In this document: positions 53,728 to 64,000 of the stretch, piece after piece
Position numbering within the stretch: the stretch's first letter is position 1
Layout of the letters: the number at the start of each line of letters is the position of its first letter
DNA from: Guillardia theta CCMP2712
Lineage: Eukaryota; Cryptophyceae; Pyrenomonadales; Geminigeraceae
Assembly: GCF_000315625.1 (NCBI RefSeq)
Contig: NW_005434663.1
Span: 986,666-1,050,665, forward strand
Reading direction: 5' to 3'
Length of the DNA: 64,000 nucleotides
Notes under the pieces: generated by a model
Databases searched by the model: none
Told to the model about the DNA's origin: nothing
The model's input: the letters and a program-made list of their open reading frames with translations, nothing else
Made by a program: the position numbers and the translations under genes

Positions 53728-55354
53728 CTTCCGATTGCTGGTTGTCCATGTAAACATTGTTGAGATCTGCCGAGAACGTCAAACACCAGAGACTTGATCA
53801 TGTGACAGGCTCACTGCTTCTCTGATGATATCTTGCCTGGGCCTGGGCCTTTGCTGCCTCTCTGTTGATCAAGAACTGTCTCTCTGTCTTGGTTATCTCC
53901 TTCCCGTCTAGCATACTGACTGTCGATGACCTGTAGAACAGTCAGTGATGACACATCCTCCTCCTCCTCTCACATCAATGTGACAAAGTCACGAAACTTG
54001 TGCTGTTTGGTCACGGGGTTGCCTTTCATTTCTAAGGTTGTGAGCTCGCAACAAGCGGAATTTCCAAGAATGGTGCCTACTTCCTGAACAACAACTTTCA
54101 GATCGAGACAGGAGTGGAGGGAGTGAGGGAGTGGAGGGAGGGAGTGGAGGGAGGGAGTGGAGGGAGGGAGGGAGTGGAGTGGAGGGAGGGAGGGAGGGAG
54201 GGAGGGAGGGAGGGAGGGAGGGAGGGAGGGAGGGAGGGAGGGAAAATGAGATGGGGGAGGAAGACTTTGACTTTAGAGGGTGAGGCGGGAGGGAAGGAGG
54301 GAGACGAGGGAGGAAGCGAAGGAGGGAAGCAAGAGGAGGAAGGAGGGACGAGGGAAGGGGTGAGCTGAACGCACCTCGAAGCTTGAGATGTGATTCCACG
54401 ACATGTCCAAGCGCTGGAGGGATCGGAGCACGCGAAACTGCGAGACCTGACTGATGTTGTTCTTCTGGATGTTGAACACCTGGCAAACCAGCTCACGCTT
54501 GACCTAAACCAGCTCACGTCTGTTCAGGTACCTGCAGAGATCCAGAGACCGCGTGGAGTGTTGCAGTTTCAAACGTCAGGCATTGATCTGTTGGAAGTCT
54601 CTGCGCTTGGCAGTGCAGCTCTTCCAAGTAGTTGCAGGAGGCCAAACCGCTGATCTCCGTCAACTCGTTCCCTGACGCTAAGTTAGGAGGGAACAGAGTT
54701 TGCAGGCTATCTGACCCCCAATGAACAACTTCCTAAGATTCCTGAGCATGCCAACATTTTCTATCCTGGAAATGAAGTTGTCTTGGAGGTAAAGGTGCCT
54801 GGACCAACCATCACCTTCCAGGAAGCGAAACATGCAGCGCTCACGTGAGGTTGAGAGCGAAGGACAGGTTTTCTATCCTCTTGATCTTGTTCTCATACAG
54901 GTAGAGGCACTGCAGCAGCAAAATCAAGGCACTACAACGAGCTTGGTCAACACCGACCTGGAGGCTGGTGCAATGTTCCAATCCATCAATCTATCGATGA
55001 AAGTTCAGCCTAGCTCTAAGAATACGAGTGATGCGGTATCATGTCAAACCTTCTCTATCTTCTTATCGCTCAGGTTGATGTGGGTCAGTCGCTGCAAGCA
55101 AGTTAGCTCTCTTTCATGCCATCGCAACACACCAACCTTGAGAAACGCGTTCTCATCCTCGCCCTGACAGTAGTGAAAAAACAATTGAGAAGAGGATCGT
55201 CAGTAATAACACACTGCTCAGCTCCATTCCTTCTCCTCTGCTCTCTCTCCTTCTCCTCTCCTCGCTCCTTCTCCTCTCCTCTCTGCTTCTCCTCTCCTGT
55301 CTCTCCTATGTCCTATCTCCTGTCTCCTCTTACCTGCTCTTCTCCTCTCTCCTG

Positions 55355-55407
<53 letters not shown>

Positions 55408-55504
55408 CTCTCCTCTCTCCTCTCTCCTCTCTCCTCTCTCCTCTTACCTTCCTCTTTCTCTGTGTCGTACATCGTCCGATCAGGTCAACCGAAACCTTGA
55501 CCAT
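53728..55504 (-). CDS. PPP1R42: PPP1R42 (LRRC67) leucine-rich repeat protein
   Basis: PPP1R42 binds protein phosphatase 1 and tubulin at centrosomes and basal bodies in animals. Exons (minus): 55448-55504, 55137-55163, 55050-55091, 54958-54990, 54845-54909, 54716-54798, 54532-54671, 54375-54479, 53974-54083, 53815-53930, 53728-53766, all in phase; further 3' exons are unresolved. Matches to the animal protein run along the whole length: MVKVSVDLIGRC (start), RLTHINLSDKKIEK, CLYLYENKIKRIENLS, NLTHLYLQDNFISRIEN, KLFIGGNELTEISGL, ELHCQAQRLPTDQ, VFNIQKNNISQVSQF, LEMKGNPVTKQHKFRD and MLDGKEITKTERQFLINREA. Six or seven 22-residue LRRs of the SDS22 type are seen. Intron 1 is expanded by GGAGACAG-type repeats. 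It fits a flagellate organism. Confidence 0.9.
54111..54243 (+). repeat. (GGGA)n / GTGGAGGGAG repeat in an intron
   Basis: Within intron 54084-54374 of PPP1R42; about fifteen perfect GGGA units from 54182, preceded by GGAGTGGAGG units. Pyrimidine-rich on the gene's sense strand. Confidence 0.9.
55185..55445 (+). repeat. CTCCTGTCT / CTCCTCT repeats in PPP1R42 intron 1
   Basis: Long runs of CTCCTGTCT, CTCCTGT and CTCTCTC. Unlike most repeat introns here, the gene's sense strand carries the purine side. Confidence 0.85.
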
Positions 55505-55760
55505 GTTCGCCCCCTTGACCCCACCCTGTTGTGAACTTTACAAATACCCCGCATGGGTACCCCACCCCTCGTCATTCAATGACCCCACCCCAACATTAAG
55601 CTTTCTGAGGACGGGATGCCTCCCTGTCCTCTCTGACCCACCCGTGGTGGAACCAAGAATTCAAATTTGAACCTGGTACCGTACCCACCCCTACCCCACC
55701 CGTTCCCTTGTGGCAGCCGGATCAGTCCCAAGGATTTCCGGGTCTGCCTCAGTCTCGGCA
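55505..55760. promoter_or_regulatory. Bidirectional promoter of PPP1R42 and TAPT1
   Basis: 256 bp separate the two start codons. The plus strand carries repeated TACCCC/CACCCC/GACCCC blocks (55507-55530, 55545-55595, 55675-55700). No TATA box stands out. Confidence 0.5.
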
Positions 55761-58380
55761 ATGGTGCGGGGGGTGAAACGAGCGGCGAGCGGCGAGGAGG
55801 GTGCGAGGAAGAAGAGGAGAGGAGGGGGAGGAGAGAATGGCGGAAGCCTTCCACTTGCTGATGTTCTTCACAATGGCCTCGAGGATGATTCATCCTCGGC
55901 CATGGTCAGCTCCGATGAGCTTGAAATTCCTCAAGACAGAGCGAGGGAGCAGGGAACGTGCAGGTTCAGGTCGAGACGAGGGGACGAGGGGATGGGAAGG
56001 ACGAGGACAGAGGAGGTCAGTGTACAGACAGAGAAGCGAGATCGTGAGACGAGGATCTCTTCCATACCTCCAAAAGTGCTGGAGGCTGATGCGAAGCGTT
56101 ACTCTTCAGTCTCACCTCGGGAGCGGGCCATCATGAGCTCGAGCCCCAGGAGCAGCGACAAGAGGAACCTCGCGCAGGGGTCTAGAGGGTTTGTCAGATA
56201 CGTGCTGGGCGAGGTGTCTCCTGTGGTCGTTGAGAGTGAGCTCCAGGAGGCAACACCAGACATGTTCTTCCCTAAGGTCAACGAAGACTGGACGCCGCAA
56301 TGTCCTCCCTTCATGAAAGTTCCTTTCAAGCTTGAGAAGACGCTGTCCATCGGCTTTCTTGTCTGTGCAGACTCCTTCCTCTTCAATTTCACTCTCCTAC
56401 CCTTGAGGACGATCTCGGCGGTGGTCGCTTACGTGTGCTCCTTCATCCCCTTCCTGCAATGCAGTCGTCCTGTCGCGATCCTGGATGATGTTTCCCGTGC
56501 TTGCTTGATGTTCAGCTCGCTGGCTGTGTTGTTAACAGTAGATATCTCTTTCTTGTACCACTACATCAGAGGACAGGTGAGACGGCAGAGAAGATGTGAC
56601 GTGATGCTCACTGTTGTACTAGATGTCATCCTACATCAAACTCTACGTGATCTACAACGTGCTCGAGGTTCGCTGGATCTCTTGACCCCTAGGGTGATCT
56701 TGACCTCTTCTCAGGTCTTCGACCGACTCCTCTACTCGCTAGGACAGGACGTGTTTGACACGCTCTCGATATGGAGCGCGCAGGCAAGTTGGCTGGAGGA
56801 GGTTGTGTTGGAACTTCTTACTTGATCCACCAGAAGGAGAATGGAAGATACTCTGCTGCTTTTAGAAGCTATCAGTTCCGTGCGGTCTATCCCCTGCTTG
56901 CTGTTGCCTATGTCTCCGTACACTCTGTTGTCTTGCTTGTTCAGGTAGCCCGTGCATGTCATCGTTGAAGGCTGTTGATGCTGCAGACTGCAGGTTGTCA
57001 CTCTGAACGTTGCGATCAACTCGCAGAACAATGCACTGATCACTCTCCTGGTCGCCAACAACTTCACTGAACTTAAGGGGCATGTTTTCAAGAAGTTCGA
57101 TGAGAGCACGTTGCTACAGGTGCGACGATCTTCTCTCCTACTGTTCTCATTTCTATTAGGTTGTCTGCGCAGACATTGTAGAAAGATTCCAGATGGTCGT
57201 TTGTCTCAGCCTTGTCACTTTGCAGAACTTGGTGGTGGATGGGAAGCTGATGAACAAGGCTTGGCTGCAGGTGAACATAGCAGGGATAGATGCGCTTCAC
57301 TGTCTCTCTGACTTGCAACGACTTGCAGGACTGGGGCAACATGGTGGTAGTAGTGTGGTGCACAGAACTTCTAGTCGACTGGATAAAACACGCGTTCATC
57401 ACCAAGTTCAACAAGATTGAGCCGGATGTCTACAACAGGTACAGAGATGTCATCTGGGAGCACATCTGCAACGCCTGGCGACTTCGGCAGGTGCAGCTTC
57501 TCCCCTCTCAAAGTTTCCCAGCTCACCTTCAGCTCAGCCTCACAGGGTCGCCAAGCACGTGGGTTTCGTCTCCCTCCCTATCGCCTGCGTCTTCACCCGG
57601 GTGGTGCTGCACACGCTGACCCCCGAGCACATCATAGCCATCCGTCAGAACTGGAAGGTGCTCGTGCCCCTCGGAGTCGTGTGGTGGTGTGTCCTTTGTC
57701 AGATCAAGGTGATCTTAAGTTTGCTCCTGCTCTCCTCACCCCCTCTAGATGAACTTGTACCTCGTCCTTCTCGGACACGCGTGCAAGCGAAGGATCGTGA
57801 GTTTCCCGCCCCTTCTCCTGCCGACTTGTAACTTCCCTTGTCCCTCAGAGGAAGCAGGAGAAGTTTGTGGCAGCCGAGGATGAATTCCGGTGAGGCTGTT
57901 TACGATCCTCCTCCTCCCCCTGAGTTGCTTCATGATAGGAACAGCCAGGCTGGAGGAAGAGCCTCACAGAAGTTCCAGAGCCCACGAGCATCCCCAGCTG
58001 ACATTGACAAGGTTGACATGGCTGACGTCTCGGCTGCTAGGGTGATCTCTTCCTGCAGGAGGCGCACGAGGCTGCGGTGGTGCAGGAGCTCATGGGCGTC
58101 GAGATGTTCACGTGCGTCCTCCATCCCTTCGCTGGCTGGCCTCCTCTGACCGCTACGACCGCAGGAGGACGAGGAACGTGACCAAGATGGACGGGCAGGT
58201 AAGCCCGTCTCCTCCTCCCTCCCGTCCTCTCATGTCGACTAGCAGGCAAACAAGAGCCCTGTGCTTCATCCTTCTACTCCAGGCAAGCCTTCCTTGGGTG
58301 ACCTCCGCTCCCTCCCAAGCCCTGCAGCTGATGCGGTTGGCAGGATACGTGAGCGCGTACCCTCCGCAGATGGAGCTTAA
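55761..58380 (+). CDS. TAPT1: TAPT1 family multi-pass ER membrane protein
   Basis: TAPT1 (DUF747; yeast Emp65) is an ER/centrosome-associated membrane protein linked to ciliogenesis in vertebrates. Fourteen exons: 55761-56576, 56623-56667, 56715-56783, 56876-56944, 56994-57119, 57160-57270, 57329-57490, 57538-57708, 57749-57796, 57849-57889, 57939-58011, 58059-58115, 58166-58199, 58283-58380, all in phase. A long basic, probably disordered N-terminus of about 200 residues precedes the family core: LEKTLSIGFLVCADSFLFNF, FTLLPLRTISAVVAYV, SSYIKLYVIYNVLEVFDRLL, SLGQDVFDTL, VTLNVAINSQNNALITLLVA, NNFTELKGHVFKKF, DWIKHAFITKFNKIEPDVY and HVGFVSLPIACVFTRVV. The order matches human TAPT1 throughout. 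The intron after 56783 is GC..AG. The tail after 57849 is charged and not conserved. Confidence 0.93.
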
Positions 58381-58554
58381 TCCAGTAGGCATCTCTCGAT
58401 GCACGTCGACGACCGAGCTGAGCAAGAAGGTGACCTAGAGGAGGAGCTGCTTGTGCTGCAGGAGGGCATCGAGGATAAAAGAGGTGGCTGTAAATAGACG
58501 GAGAAGTTTAAGTTGTTAATGAAGGTCTAAAGGTATGGTACATGTGTAACTATC

Positions 58555-61420
58555 TCACTTCTTCTTCGGTTTGCTCTCTACCACAATCTCATTCCCGAAC
58601 TCATCGAAGCGAGATGCAAGCTCTCTCTTCTTTCGAGCTACGATCCTCTCCGACTTCAGCTTGATCGCGTTGCGGTCATCCGTCTCCGCATGGTCGTCCT
58701 CCTCCTGCGCCCTCCTGGGGCTGCGGTTGACCCGAGACAGCGGCAGGCGGTAGTTGTTCTTGAGGTCTATCAGCCCCACCGGCATCTCGTGAGCTCCCTT
58801 GAGGCTCCTGATGCTCGCCTCCTCCTGAGGCGGAACTTCTCCCTGGACCCTCTTGAGGTAGCTGTAAACGTTCGCCAGCTTGTCGGAGGTCTCCAACAGT
58901 ATCGCCACGACCCCGAACCTCGGGTGCTCCACCTTCTTCATAGCCAGCATGTGCTCGGGGTCGTTGAGAGTCTCCTCGAAGCTGCCTCCCTGCACCACCT
59001 GGCTCAGGCTCAAGTCTCCCGCGCTCTCCACGTTGGACGGCATCTCCGTCCACTGCAGGCTGGTCTCCTCCGAGGACGCGTTCAAATCGACTTGCGACAC
59101 CACCACCATCGACTCGTCTTTCGGCGACTTCCTGTCCACCTCAATATGAACAAGTTTTGATGCCAGGAATTCCATCCCAGATCTGTTGTCAAGAAATCAG
59201 CACTAGCACGGGTCAAGGGGAGAGAATACCTGATCTTGATGAGCAAAGATTCGAGAAACAATTGTTTTGCTTGCATGTCCCCGATCTTTCGTCGCATATT
59301 CGCTGCAACAATCACGATCAGCAGGTCAACGAGATACATCTGGACTCACATAGTTGTTGAATCACTTCTTCGACCTCCTCTCGCTCAGCATCGTTGGCAC
59401 TTCCGCTGTACTTGATCTTCATCAGCTCTTGTTCGAGCTCACGCTTCAGGTCTGAGAGCTCGTCGATTCGGTTCTTGTTGTGCTCCAGCAGCGTTTCAAA
59501 ATGCTGCTGCTTCTGATCGCGATTCAGAATCGCGTCCTGTGACAGGTGGGGATGAGGCTCGAGGCAAGACAACCCGACAGCTGACCTGGAGCTCCTCCAG
59601 CGTTTGTATCCCGGAGATGCTCATCATCTTCTGGAACGCATCCTCTAGCCTGGAGTGGAATTTGTCTTTCTGCCGCTGCTGGGCTACTGCCTCCTTGTTG
59701 GCAGCCAGGTCCTGTAGGTTCTTTTGCCTGCCAACCCCCCGGTCACAACTGAAGCAGCTCAAGAGATACGCAGACCGGGCGAGCTCCTCCTCCTCTGCGA
59801 TCAGCTTCTTCAACGCCTCGTCTTTGAGCTGCATCTTTTGCACTTTTCTTCTTCGCTCTGCCAACCTCTCCTCCCTCCTCTCCCTGTAAAGTTGCATCTG
59901 CTCGTAGTAGTCCGACACCTGGCGCTCCGCTGCGTCGCGTTCATTCTTGGCCTCTTGCAGCCTGACCTGGAGCAGGTTTATCGATTGAAAGCAGTCAGCA
60001 ACGAGTCGTTCACTTGCAACGCTCGGATGTCATGGTCGTGGTTGTCCAGCAGGTCTTTGAAGTTCATCGTCTCAATGTCTCTCGAGTGCTTCTCCGACGC
60101 GCATCTTGTCTGCATGTGCAGCAGCGTCTTGGTGTATGATTCTTCTTCCCGTAACGCCTCAGTCCAGTACTCGAGCTGCTCAACATTTCAAGAGCATGAG
60201 ACGACACGACCTGAAATTACCTTCGCTTCTAGGTCCTGTATCCTGTGTTCGTTGTGCAAAATGCTTTTCCTGTCTTCACTCCTTGCCTCCGCATCGATTG
60301 CAGCCTGAATTACAAACAGTGACTGATTCAAATGCTCACAGAAGCACACACCTTTCTGTCGATCAGCAGGGCATATTGCCTCTCTAAATCCGTCCTCTGC
60401 TTTTTCAGGTCGTTGTACTGCTTTGTGAGTTGCATATTGTACTCGACGGCCTCCTCTTTGTGCTTTTCAAACATCTGCCTCTCCGCCGCCTTCTGCTCAG
60501 CTTCGATACTTCGCTGCTCCGCTTCCAGGGCTCTGATCTCTGGCTTCTTGTGTAAGGACCTGCTGTTGCTCATCTTGGATTGACTGCTGCGGTTGAAGTG
60601 AGGAGACATGCGACGATCAGAAGCAAAGGAAGTACCTGCCCACTCTCTTGAATTTACTCTGAGAGAGAATCTTCACACAGGCATCGGTCAGCAACCAGAA
60701 TCTTCTCCATCTCATCAAGTCACCTGCATCAAGTTGATGGGCATCGAAGAGGATGACGTGTATGGTGGCGCTGAGTCTCTTCCTGATCTGAAGGAGCGAT
60801 CGTTGATCGAGCCCTCGCCCTTCATCTGCAACAACATCAGCAGGCAAACATCAGGTCCATGGCTAGCTCGAGCACTGCAACGCCGATGACAATGAAAGAC
60901 AAAACAAACCCAGGACGACAGCGAATGATGAGAAAGACAAGAAAGACAAGAAAGACAAGAAAGACAAGAAAAGAAGAGAATGAGAATGAAAGGAATGAAA
61001 TAAAATGTAGGAACCGAAATAGATTGAAAAAAAAAGAATGACAATGAAAGCAAGAAAAGACAATGAAAGACAAGAAAGACAATGAAAGACAAGAAAGACA
61101 ATGAAACACCACGACTTGCGGAGCATGTCAGCTAGTCTCACCGCGAACTTTCTTCGAGGTCGTCCCATTGAGAAGCTTCCAGCCTGTGAACCCCCTCGGT
61201 CTCTTCCACTCGAATACTCCGCACTCTCGGGCCTCTCCGACTTGACAGTGAGGAAAGCGCTCTTGGCGAGGTTGGTGAACAGGAAGGGGGCATGCGGGAT
61301 GGTGCTCTTGGAGCGAGGAGGAGAAGGAGGGAGGATGTCGACGGGAGGATCGCACAGGCTAAAGTCAAGGGAGAAGCTGTTGTTCCTCGTGACGTTGTGG
61401 GCTGATGATGGTCGAGACAT
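58555..61420 (-). CDS. Coiled-coil protein like outer-dynein-arm docking subunits
   Basis: Exons traced (minus): 60636-60825, 60352-60586, 60221-60304, 60014-60175, 59770-59966, 59586-59727, 59350-59536, 59230-59302, 58555-59182, plus an N-terminal exon starting at ATG 61420 (MSRPSSAHNVTRNNSFSL) whose donor I could not fix. The product is almost wholly coiled coil. The segment DAFQKMMSISGIQTLEELQD followed by LLEHNKNRIDELSDLKRELE has the layout of the ODAD1/ODAD3/CCDC63 docking family (helix, [ST]GI-x(2)-x-EEL, then n-x-x-i-x-x-L), which anchors outer dynein arms to ciliary doublets. The C-terminal exon is polar and Lys-rich (ending ESKPKKK). It is possible that the first exons (60617-61420) belong to a separate gene that ends VGRYFLCF; I favour one gene because the 49-nt intervening stretch has good splice signals and phase. 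Confidence 0.6.
60905..61100 (+). repeat. GACAAGAAA / GACAATGAAA repeats in an intron
   Basis: Short 9-10-bp repeats; on the minus (sense) strand they read CTTTCTTGTC / TTTCATTGTC, a polypyrimidine intron filler. Confidence 0.8.
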
Positions 61421-62198
61421 CTCGACTTGTACAAACTGTCTGACGCTTCTGCCCTGCCGCTAGTGATCCGACTGCCGCCTCACTGTCGACTTCCTGGTCT
61501 CCTCGTGAGCTTCATCACTGCCATCTCTCTCTATCTCTCGCTAATCTGATCGCTCGTTGTTGTTCACGCCATGTCCTCTCTGCTCCCTCCCTCCCTGACT
61601 TGCCGCCTCACCGCCTGCATGCCATGATGCAGGGCAACAAGCGCTTCCACTGATCGAGGAGGATGAGATGCGTTAAACTGTATTAGCCACATGCGTTAAC
61701 TGTAACTGTACGAGGGAACCAGGGGTCCATATCACCTAAGAGAGTGGGGTCATACCCAGCCTGGTTAGAGTGGTAATAGTGTCCGATCTGTCCTCTGTTC
61801 TTTTTTGTAACTTTACCCGGCAGCTGGCCCGGAGCCGCCCGTTCCGAGGTGTATTCCCTAAGAAAAGCGCCAGGATTCCTGTCGGGAGGAAGAGGAGAAG
61901 AGAAGAAGAGATGAGGAGGGAGAGGAGGGAGAGGAGGAGGAAGAAGGAGAGACTATGAGAAGAAAGTGTCATCTATGGCATGTAAGAAGCAACATGGAAG
62001 CAAGGGGAGCAGAAGAGTCTCTTTCTCTCCCCATTGATCTCCTCCTCCCCTCCCCCATCCCTCGAGTCTATCTTCTTTTCATTTTCATTCCCAACAAGAA
62101 TTTCTCACACTTGATTCATAAGGCTGCCACCCTCTCGCTCCTGCAAGCTTTTCGTTCTCTGCTTCTTCTCTCTATTCCTCTGGTCGACAACAGCGCAC
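61421..62198. promoter_or_regulatory. Divergent intergenic region, no gene seen
   Basis: Lies between the docking-like gene (start 61420, minus) and the glycosylase (start 62199, plus). A purine-rich tract occupies 61885-61950. A plus frame 61955-62236 overlaps the glycosylase start in another frame and looks accidental. Confidence 0.4.
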
Positions 62199-63829
62199 AT
62201 GGCGAAGAGGAAGGCTCAAGAGATCTGTTTCCGTAGCAGAAAGTCGGCGAACGCTATCAAGGTGCGGAGATGTCTGACCGGGAGGAGGAGGTGTGGTGTT
62301 ATCTGATGAGAGGAGATGGGTGAGAGGAGGAGGGGGCCAAAAGGGAGAGGATGGGGAGGGTGTGTTGTTCATTCGTGTTTTGATCTTGTTGTTACAGAAG
62401 GTACCGAGGTCATCCTCTTCTCTTTCTTCTCCACTGGTCTCATCCTCTTCATCTGTTGCAGGAAAAAGGAAGATGAGAACGTGTCTGCTCCAAGGTGCGC
62501 TATTTACCCTCAACCCATTTCATCCTCTTCGTCCTGCACCTTCTTTGTCTTGTTTGCCTTTCCCTTAAGTTCAACTATCTTCCCCCTGCTTCCTGCTTCT
62601 ACTCTGTTGATATATGAGCAGTACAATATGCTTGAGAGACTGTGAAACTCTGGGATGGGATGTCAGCGCAGGAATTGAGCATTTGACAGCGAATGGACTA
62701 CTTCGTGAGGTTGAGGTGAGATCTTTGTTGCTGCTGCTGCTGCTCTTGCTGCTCTTGCTGCTGCTGCAGGTCCCAGCATGACGAGGTAGCAGGAATACGG
62801 CTGCCCTCCGTTTCTTCAGGAGGAGAAGAAGACAGGAGCTTCGAACCATTTCATCTCGCTCGCTAAGGCCATTGTGAGCTCAATCGCATAAGTGTTGCTG
62901 AAGTTTGACGTCCTCTCCCTCCACCACCACCACCTCGTCCTCCTCTCCCTCCACCACCTTCTCCTCCTCCTCCTCCACCACCACCACCTCCTCCTCCTCC
63001 TCCACCTCCTCCTCTCCCTCCACCACCTCCTCCTCTCCCTCCACCACCACCACCACCACCTCCTCCTCTCCCTCCACCACCTCCTCCACCTCCACCTCCT
63101 CTACCACTTCGTCCTCCTATCCCTCCTCTTTGCAGGTCTACCAACAGCTAGCAGGAGCAGCAGCCGCGACGATCTGGAAGCGATTTGTGTCGCTCCTGTC
63201 CTGCACGCCCGTGACGAGCGAGGAGGAGCTCGCCGCTGCTCTCTCGTCGCTGTCTCCTGCTGCTGTCCTGCAGCTCGACGAAGACAAGCTTCGATCCGCA
63301 GGCCTGTCGCGAGCTAAGGTGAGATGGAGACGAAGATGAGGATGAGGATGAGGATGAGGATGATTACGATGGTGGTGATGATGTGATGGGTAATGATGAT
63401 GGAGATGGAGATGGAAATGGTGATGGTGATGGTGATGATTATAGTGATAGTGATGGTAATGTTGATGGTAATGATGACGATGATGATGATGACGACGACG
63501 ACGACGATGATTGTGATGGTAATGATGATGATGGTGATTGTGATTGTGATTGTGATGATGATGATGGTGATAGTGATGGTGATGGAGTTGATGATACACA
63601 TGATGATGGTGGCGATGGTGAAGGGGAGGAGGAGGAGGAGGAGGCGGCAGGGGGGGGGGGGGGATGGTAAAAAGTGTTGTAGGCATCTTACGTCCGCGAT
63701 CTTGCCTGCAAGTTTGAAAATGGCGAGCTTGAGGTAGTGAGGCTGAGCAGCAACGAGAGGATTGAAGCATGTCAGGGGTTGGAGGAGAAGGACGACGAGG
63801 AGCTCGCCCGTGCCCTTATTGCGGTTCTA

Positions 63830-63926
<97 letters not shown>

Positions 63927-64000
63927 TCATCCCATGCTCTCCCTTTTCCTCGGCTTCCTCGCTGATTTTCCGGCAGGTCAAAGGCATCGGTCCTTGGACT
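62199..64000 (+). CDS. DNA-3-methyladenine glycosylase (AlkA/HhH-GPD), 3' end outside window
   Basis: Removes alkylated purines in base-excision repair. Exons: 62199-62242, 62462-62494, 62622-62715, 62820-62873, 63136-63318, 63683-63733, 63776-63823, 63977-64000 and onward, all in phase. Motifs in order: HFISLAKAIVYQQLAGAAAA (the AlkA YQQ motif), TIWKRFVSLL, DKLRSAGLSRAKASYVRDLA (helix leading into the hairpin), ALIAVKGIGPWT, the start of the helix-hairpin-helix; the catalytic Asp lies beyond base 64000. The basic N-terminus (MAKRKAQEICFRSRKKK) may be a nuclear signal. Exon 1-2 junction is the least certain. Several introns are packed with simple repeats. Confidence 0.88.
62925..63128 (+). 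repeat. CTCCTC/CACCAC repeats in glycosylase intron 4
   Basis: Alternating CTC and CAC trinucleotides between donor 62874 and acceptor 63135. Codes for polyHis/Leu/Ser in different frames only as an artefact. Confidence 0.9.
63330..63640 (+). repeat. GATGAT/GATGGT repeats in glycosylase intron 5
   Basis: A 300-bp degenerate GAT/GGT trinucleotide tract ending in GGA repeats and a run of G at about 63650-63663. Unlike the others it is purine-rich on the sense strand. Confidence 0.9.
63833..63925 (+). repeat. (CTCCTG)n array in glycosylase intron 7
   Basis: About fifteen perfect hexamers on the sense strand. Same motif and same sense orientation as the intron array at 15432-15558 in an unrelated gene. 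Confidence 0.95.

Noticed and set aside
59496-59918. Reading straight through 59728-59769 as coding
   Set aside because: The in-frame piece (LLSCFSCDRG and on) breaks the coiled coil; a 42-nt GT..AG intron fits better.
63138-63770. Minus-strand polyHis/polyPro ORF
   Set aside because: Antisense of the GATGAT repeat intron and of glycosylase exons; composition is pure repeat.

Overview
This window is nuclear DNA from a protist. Its genes are dense, unrelated and intron-rich on both strands, and most introns are only about 45-50 nt with GT..AG (sometimes GC..AG) ends and a CTGAC/CTAAC-like branch site. There is no operon structure. The content (two probable ciliary proteins, an endomembrane set, a SET protein with a possible plastid-type leader, a giant repetitive surface protein) fits a photosynthetic flagellate; my best guess is a cryptophyte such as Guillardia theta, which is inference from style and not proof. 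Exon boundaries were worked out by hand from frame, splice signals and protein similarity. Two 100-base N blocks (28505-28604, 52717-52816) are assembly gaps.

Layout. 1-504: 3' end of an acidic 42-residue repeat protein. 505-3660: intergenic DNA with a 27-bp minisatellite and one doubtful ORF. 3661-6082 (-): VPS52. 6475-9742 (+): a coiled-coil / tryptophan-repeat / beta-helix protein. 9879-12584 (-): a Hippo/MST-type Ste20 kinase. 12892-14322 (+): an unrecognised helical protein. 14341-17014 (-) and 17227-20423 (-): two different glycosyltransferase-like proteins. 21413-22934 (+): a CCCH zinc finger fused to a DEDD 3'-5' exonuclease. 23092-24969 (-): a SET-domain lysine methyltransferase of the Rubisco-LSMT/SETD type. 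25425-26754 (+): a coiled-coil protein. 26790-28180 (-): a TBC-domain protein. 28200-32193: gap, simple repeats, dispersed and inverted repeats and two hypothetical ORFs. 32194-53100 (+): one giant gene. 53728-55504 (-): PPP1R42 (LRRC67). 55761-58380 (+): TAPT1. 58555-61420 (-): a coiled-coil protein like the outer-dynein-arm docking family. 62199-64000 (+, runs off the window): an AlkA-type DNA-3-methyladenine glycosylase.

The most striking object is the giant gene. Its 16 exons, joined by the splice sites I chose, sum to 19,326 nt with no frame break, predicting about 6,441 residues: signal peptide, about 35 divergent copies of a roughly 150-180-residue unit opening with a Q-S-x-x-x-P-G-x-x-N-T-I-T-V type motif, a cysteine- and N-glycosylation-rich insert near the N-terminus, a cysteine-rich membrane-proximal region, one transmembrane helix and a short basic tail. 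I recognise no named family. It carries a 518-bp internal duplication 4,447 bp apart in which I could find only one base difference, so homogenisation looks recent.

As a group the genes do not form a pathway. Vesicle traffic (VPS52, TBC, TAPT1), cilium assembly (PPP1R42, docking-like protein), cell-surface glycosylation and adhesion (two glycosyltransferases, giant protein), signalling (MST kinase) and nucleic-acid maintenance (exonuclease, glycosylase) are simply neighbours. Long introns in nearly every gene are filled with simple repeats, mostly pyrimidine-rich on the sense strand.
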